DNA of 64,000 nt, taken from contig NZ_OZ244997.1 of NCBI RefSeq assembly GCF_965223285.1, positions 496,001 through 560,000 of the forward strand. The letters run 5' to 3'. The translations under genes and the position numbers were made by a program. Numbering within the stretch: the stretch's first letter is position 1; each line of letters begins with the position of its first letter. Shown one piece after another: positions 61,384 to 64,000 of this stretch. The stretch comes from Leptofilum sp965223285. Its GTDB lineage: Bacteria; Chloroflexota; Anaerolineae; Promineifilales; Promineifilaceae. Below the pieces are notes generated by a model. The model was given only the letters and a program-made list of their open reading frames with translations. It did no database searches and was not told the DNA's origin.

Positions 61384-62200
61384 ATTGCCAGCCCCTCGCA
61401 AAATTCTGCACCAGTTGAGCCACTTTCCCAGCTGCTTCCAGCATCATCATGTGCCCCGCTTGTTGAACGAGCGCAAACGTTGCGTTCGGCAGCGTTTCTG
61501 CCAAAGACTTGCCAAATTTGGGCGGCGTCATCTGGTCATTTTCGCTGCTGATTACCAATGTGGGAAGCGTAATCTCTGGCAATTTTTCACGCAAATCAAA
61601 CTGATCACAAGCCAAAAAATCATCCAGCAGGACGTTTGTTGGGCACCCCAATAGCATCTGCCGATTTTTATTGAGCATGTCTGCTGAGGGCATGCTGCCC
61701 CAGAAAAATTGATTGAGCAAGTCAACGACCGTTTCTACATCCGTGCTGATAGCATCCAAAATATGGGGTGAAACGCGCAGTTTGGCACTGGTGCCCAGCA
61801 AAATAAGCCCCGTGACGCTAGGCGGGGCAGCCAACCCAATCTGCTGCACAATCGCGCCGCCCATTGAATGCCCTAGCAACACCACATTTTGCAACGACAA
61901 TGCCTCAATAAAATCGAGCACGTCTTGAGCGTAGGCGGCAATTGTTTGGCGACCGGGTGGGTGGGAACGGCCGTGTCCTGGCAGATCGATGGCGTAAACG
62001 GCCGTTTGTGGCAGACGGCGCAGCACTGCGGGCCAAACCAAATGTGAACCGCCCGCTCCATGTATGAGTACTATCGTCTGTTGCGCATCATCAGGCAGAT
62101 GCGCTGCATAGAAAAGCGTTGTTTTAGGTAACTGAATCATCGGCATAAGCAAAGTGTACAAATCCCCTTTCTTTAGGGCAAAAATTATTGGTTTAGTCAT
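61382..62200 (-). CDS. Alpha/beta hydrolase
   Basis: 272 residues. The oxyanion region LIHGAGGSHLVWPAV, the nucleophile elbow GHSMGG (Ser112), an acid in VISSENDQMTPP and the catalytic His in QAGHMMMLE make a complete triad. Substrate unknown; the fold covers esterases, haloalkane dehalogenases and peptidases. An alternative start 54 or 60 bases downstream (MPMIQLP) is possible because the first ATG lacks a good ribosome site. Confidence 0.88.
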   Translation of the reverse strand: MTKPIIFALKKGDLYTLLMPMIQLPKTTLFYAAHLPDDAQQTIVLIHGAGGSHLVWPAVLRRLPQTAVYAIDLPGHGRSHPPGRQTIAAYAQDVLDFIEALSLQNVVLLGHSMGGAIVQQIGLAAPPSVTGLILLGTSAKLRVSPHILDAISTDVETVVDLLNQFFWGSMPSADMLNKNRQMLLGCPTNVLLDDFLACDQFDLREKLPEITLPTLVISSENDQMTPPKFGKSLAETLPNATFALVQQAGHMMMLEAAGKVAQLVQNFARGWQ

Positions 62201-62288
62201 CTGTGAGCATTCGTTTTACCAATTTGTGCGCTGCTGCCCTGCCCGTTAGAATTCAGTTCGGAAGAGAAGCAAAGAAAAGGGAAAAATC

Positions 62289-63581
62289 ATGGAACGATTT
62301 GTTATCGAAGGTGGCCACACGCTTAGCGGCACGGTGAAGGTCAGTGGCAATAAAAATGCTGCCCTGAAGCTGCTGCCGGCTTGTTTACTTACCGACAGAC
62401 CCATTATTCTGCATAACATTCCGCGCATTCAGGACGTTATTTTTACACTCGATTTGCTCGCTGATTTAGGCGCAGAGGTGACAGACCTGGGCGAGGGTAG
62501 CTGGCGGGTTCATGCCGCCAATATTCACAAAACAGATCTGGACAGCACCCTCGCCAGCAAGATTCGGGCTTCCTTTGTGTTTTCTGGGCCGATGCTGGCG
62601 CGGATGGGGCAGGTGACGCTGCCGCTGCCGGGGGGGGATGTGATTGGCGGACGGCCGTTGGACACCCACATTACGGCGCTAGAGGCTTTAGGAACGGCCG
62701 TTGAAATGCAAGAGCGCGGCTTGTTCCACATGAATGCCGACGGGCTGCATGGGGCAGGCTATTTGCTGCTGCCAGAAGCCAGCGTTACCGCTACGGAGAA
62801 TACCGTCATGGCCTCAGTGTTGGCCAAAGGCGAAACCGTCATCGACAATGCCGCTTGCGAGCCACACGTGCGCGATCTATGCCAATTCCTGAACAGCCTA
62901 GGAGCCAAAATTGAGGGCATTGGCAGCAATCGTCTGACTATTCAGGGTGTAGACCGCCTCGGCGGTGGCGAATTTCGCATAGGATCTGATTTTATGGAAG
63001 TGGGGAGCTTTATTGGCGCAGCGGCCGTTACCGGGGGTGAGATTCGCATTCAGGATGCCCAGCCCAATAATTTAGGCATGATTCGTATTGTGTATGAAAA
63101 ATTGGGTGTGCACTGGCATGATGACGGCAATGACATTGTGGTGCCTGCCAACCAATCCATGCAGATAAAACCGGCGTTAGGCGGCCGTATTCCAGAAATA
63201 AAACCGATGCCTTGGCCTGGCTTTCCACCTGATTTGATGAGCATCGCTGTGGTCATTGCTACCCAGTCTACGGGTTCTGTGTTGCTGCATGATTGGATGT
63301 ATGAGAGTCGTTTTTTCTTTGTGGACAATCTGACGTTTATGGGCGCACGCATTGTGCTGTGCGATCCGCACCGGGTAATGATTCTAGGTGGTAATCAACT
63401 CAATGCTAGCCCGCATGGCGTGCCCAGCCCGGATATTCGGGCCGGTATGGCGATGGTTTTGGCGGCTTTGTGCGCCAAAGGGCAAAGTACCATCCACAAT
63501 ATTCAGCAAATTGATCGGGGATACGAGCAGATTGAGCAGAAATTGCAAGGTTTGGGGGCAAAAATAGTGCGTGTTTCATAA
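62289..63581 (+). CDS. murA: UDP-N-acetylglucosamine 1-carboxyvinyltransferase (MurA)
   Basis: 430 residues. First committed step of peptidoglycan synthesis. N-terminal SGNKNAALKLLPA, KIRASFVFSGPMLARMG, PNNLGMIRIVYEKLGV and the C-terminal IDRGYEQIEQKLQGLGAKI are typical. The catalytic loop reads LPGGDVIGGRPLD, so the active-site Cys of most MurA enzymes is an Asp (residue 117). That replacement occurs naturally in mycobacteria and chlamydiae and makes MurA insensitive to fosfomycin. AAGGGAAAAA lies ahead of the ATG. Confidence 0.95.
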   Translation: MERFVIEGGHTLSGTVKVSGNKNAALKLLPACLLTDRPIILHNIPRIQDVIFTLDLLADLGAEVTDLGEGSWRVHAANIHKTDLDSTLASKIRASFVFSGPMLARMGQVTLPLPGGDVIGGRPLDTHITALEALGTAVEMQERGLFHMNADGLHGAGYLLLPEASVTATENTVMASVLAKGETVIDNAACEPHVRDLCQFLNSLGAKIEGIGSNRLTIQGVDRLGGGEFRIGSDFMEVGSFIGAAAVTGGEIRIQDAQPNNLGMIRIVYEKLGVHWHDDGNDIVVPANQSMQIKPALGGRIPEIKPMPWPGFPPDLMSIAVVIATQSTGSVLLHDWMYESRFFFVDNLTFMGARIVLCDPHRVMILGGNQLNASPHGVPSPDIRAGMAMVLAALCAKGQSTIHNIQQIDRGYEQIEQKLQGLGAKIVRVS

Positions 63582-63611
63582 GTTTGGAGTCGATTTTTGC
63601 CCTAAATTTAT

Positions 63612-63640
63612 TTGACCGCCCTCTGTGGCTTGGGTATAAT
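63612..63640 (+). promoter_or_regulatory. Sigma-70-type promoter ahead of rpmH
   Basis: TTGACC (63612-63617) and TATAAT (63635-63640) are separated by 17 bases, near-consensus. It would start a leader of about 195 bases before rpmH. Confidence 0.8.
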
Positions 63641-63712
63641 TTTCTGTCGTTTTACAGATGGACATTTTTTAAACTGAGTCGATAACTTATTCAGGGCTTT
63701 TTGTAAAAGCGG

Positions 63713-63812
63713 GCAAGTTTTCGAAAATAAGTAGCGTCGTTTTTCCCGCTTTTACTCAAGTAATCGGTAAAAACCATGGTTTGCTTATCTCAAAATCTTT
63801 TTGCCGATTACA
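63713..63812 (+). promoter_or_regulatory. Two hairpins in the rpmH leader
   Basis: GTAAAAGCGGG (63713-63723) pairs with CCCGCTTTTAC (63755-63765) over 11 bp. GTAATCGGTAAAAA (from about 63770) pairs with TTTTTGCCGATTAC (to about 63812) over 14 positions with one wobble. The first arm equals part of the repeat at 42005-42015. They could regulate rpmH or just be repeats. Confidence 0.6.
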
Positions 63813-63842
63813 TATGCCCTGCTTTTTTTAGGAGAACTACCT

Positions 63843-64000
63843 ATGCCAAAGCGTACATATCAACCAAAAATCCGTCGCCGGAAGCGCGTACATGGTTTCC
63901 GGCAGCGCATGAAAACGAAAGGTGGCCGCAAGGTTTTGAAGAACCGTCGTGCCAAAGGGCGTCAACAGCTCACCGTGAAGATGAACGAACACGTCAAGCG
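63843..64000 (+). CDS. rpmH: Ribosomal protein L34 (partial, 3' end cut)
   Basis: The frame from the ATG at 63843 (AGGAGAAC upstream) runs to the window edge, 52 codons, without stop. The translation reads MPKRTYQPKIRRRKRVHGFR, then QRMKTKGGRKVLKNRRAKGR, the L34 signature. Ordinary L34 ends close to RQQLTV (44-46 residues), but here the frame goes on (KMNEHVKR), so the protein has at least a short C-terminal extension. rpmH commonly precedes rnpA and the yidC region; those would lie outside. Confidence 0.93.
   Translation, partial: MPKRTYQPKIRRRKRVHGFRQRMKTKGGRKVLKNRRAKGRQQLTVKMNEHVK

Overview
The window is a stretch of bacterial chromosome of roughly balanced G+C with densely packed genes, most of them housekeeping. 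Several traits point to the phylum Chloroflexota, possibly an Anaerolineae/Ardenticatenia-type lineage: a tryptophan T-box ahead of trp genes, a TrpB2-type tryptophan synthase beta chain, a YvcK protein with membrane segments, DUF2270 and STAND/TPR proteins, and many dispersed intergenic repeats. This placement is inference from gene content; no rRNA gene is present.

Layout. 1-9.9 kb (mostly minus strand): partial cinA, a cyclic-nucleotide-binding protein, a membrane dipeptidase, a GNAT protein, pyrB and pyrC, then metY and metA separated by a very long hairpin, then a gene remnant. 9.9-17.8 kb: aroQ, a small membrane protein, a patatin fused to two cyclic-nucleotide-binding domains, a STAS protein, an exported protein and a 907-residue STAND NTPase with TPRs. 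17.9-29.3 kb: a tryptophan T-box riboswitch followed by trpB2, trpE, trpS, trpG, an M16C peptidase, a lipoprotein, trpD, trpC and a tiny zinc-finger protein. 29.5-30 kb: rpmB-rpmG. 30.3-34.8 kb (minus): nucleotide-sugar genes (SDR, CDP-glucose 4,6-dehydratase type, glucose-1-phosphate cytidylyltransferase type) and mtnA. 34.9-42 kb: rlmA-type methyltransferase, a lipoprotein, yvcK, gap, a MazG-like protein and a phosphoesterase. 42-48.7 kb: three stop-start-coupled genes for an exported HExxH peptidase-like protein, a family-5 solute-binding lipoprotein and a membrane-anchored TPR protein. 48.9-56.8 kb: a SulP-STAS-rhodanese fusion, glpX-type FBPase, DUF2270-DUF2179 protein and a beta-propeller gene split by an IS630-type element. 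56.9-64 kb: yceD-obg-nadD (minus), rdgB, a CheY-like receiver, a hydrolase, murA and the start of rpmH.

The most striking property is not a gene. The 8-10 bp palindrome ACGGCCGT (often AACGGCCGTT) is scattered through the whole window at about two copies per kb, in genes on both strands and in intergenic DNA, much as HIP1 is scattered in cyanobacterial genomes. It writes the recurrent peptides NGR, TAV and RP into unrelated proteins. On top of this sit several families of intergenic short repeats (GGAGATT, TGTGAATT, CACAGAG and GTAATCGG types) that fold into hairpins, at least one convincing MITE with a target duplication, and the IS630-type insertion whose removal in silico restores an open reading frame.

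No CRISPR array, tRNA, rRNA or prophage was seen.
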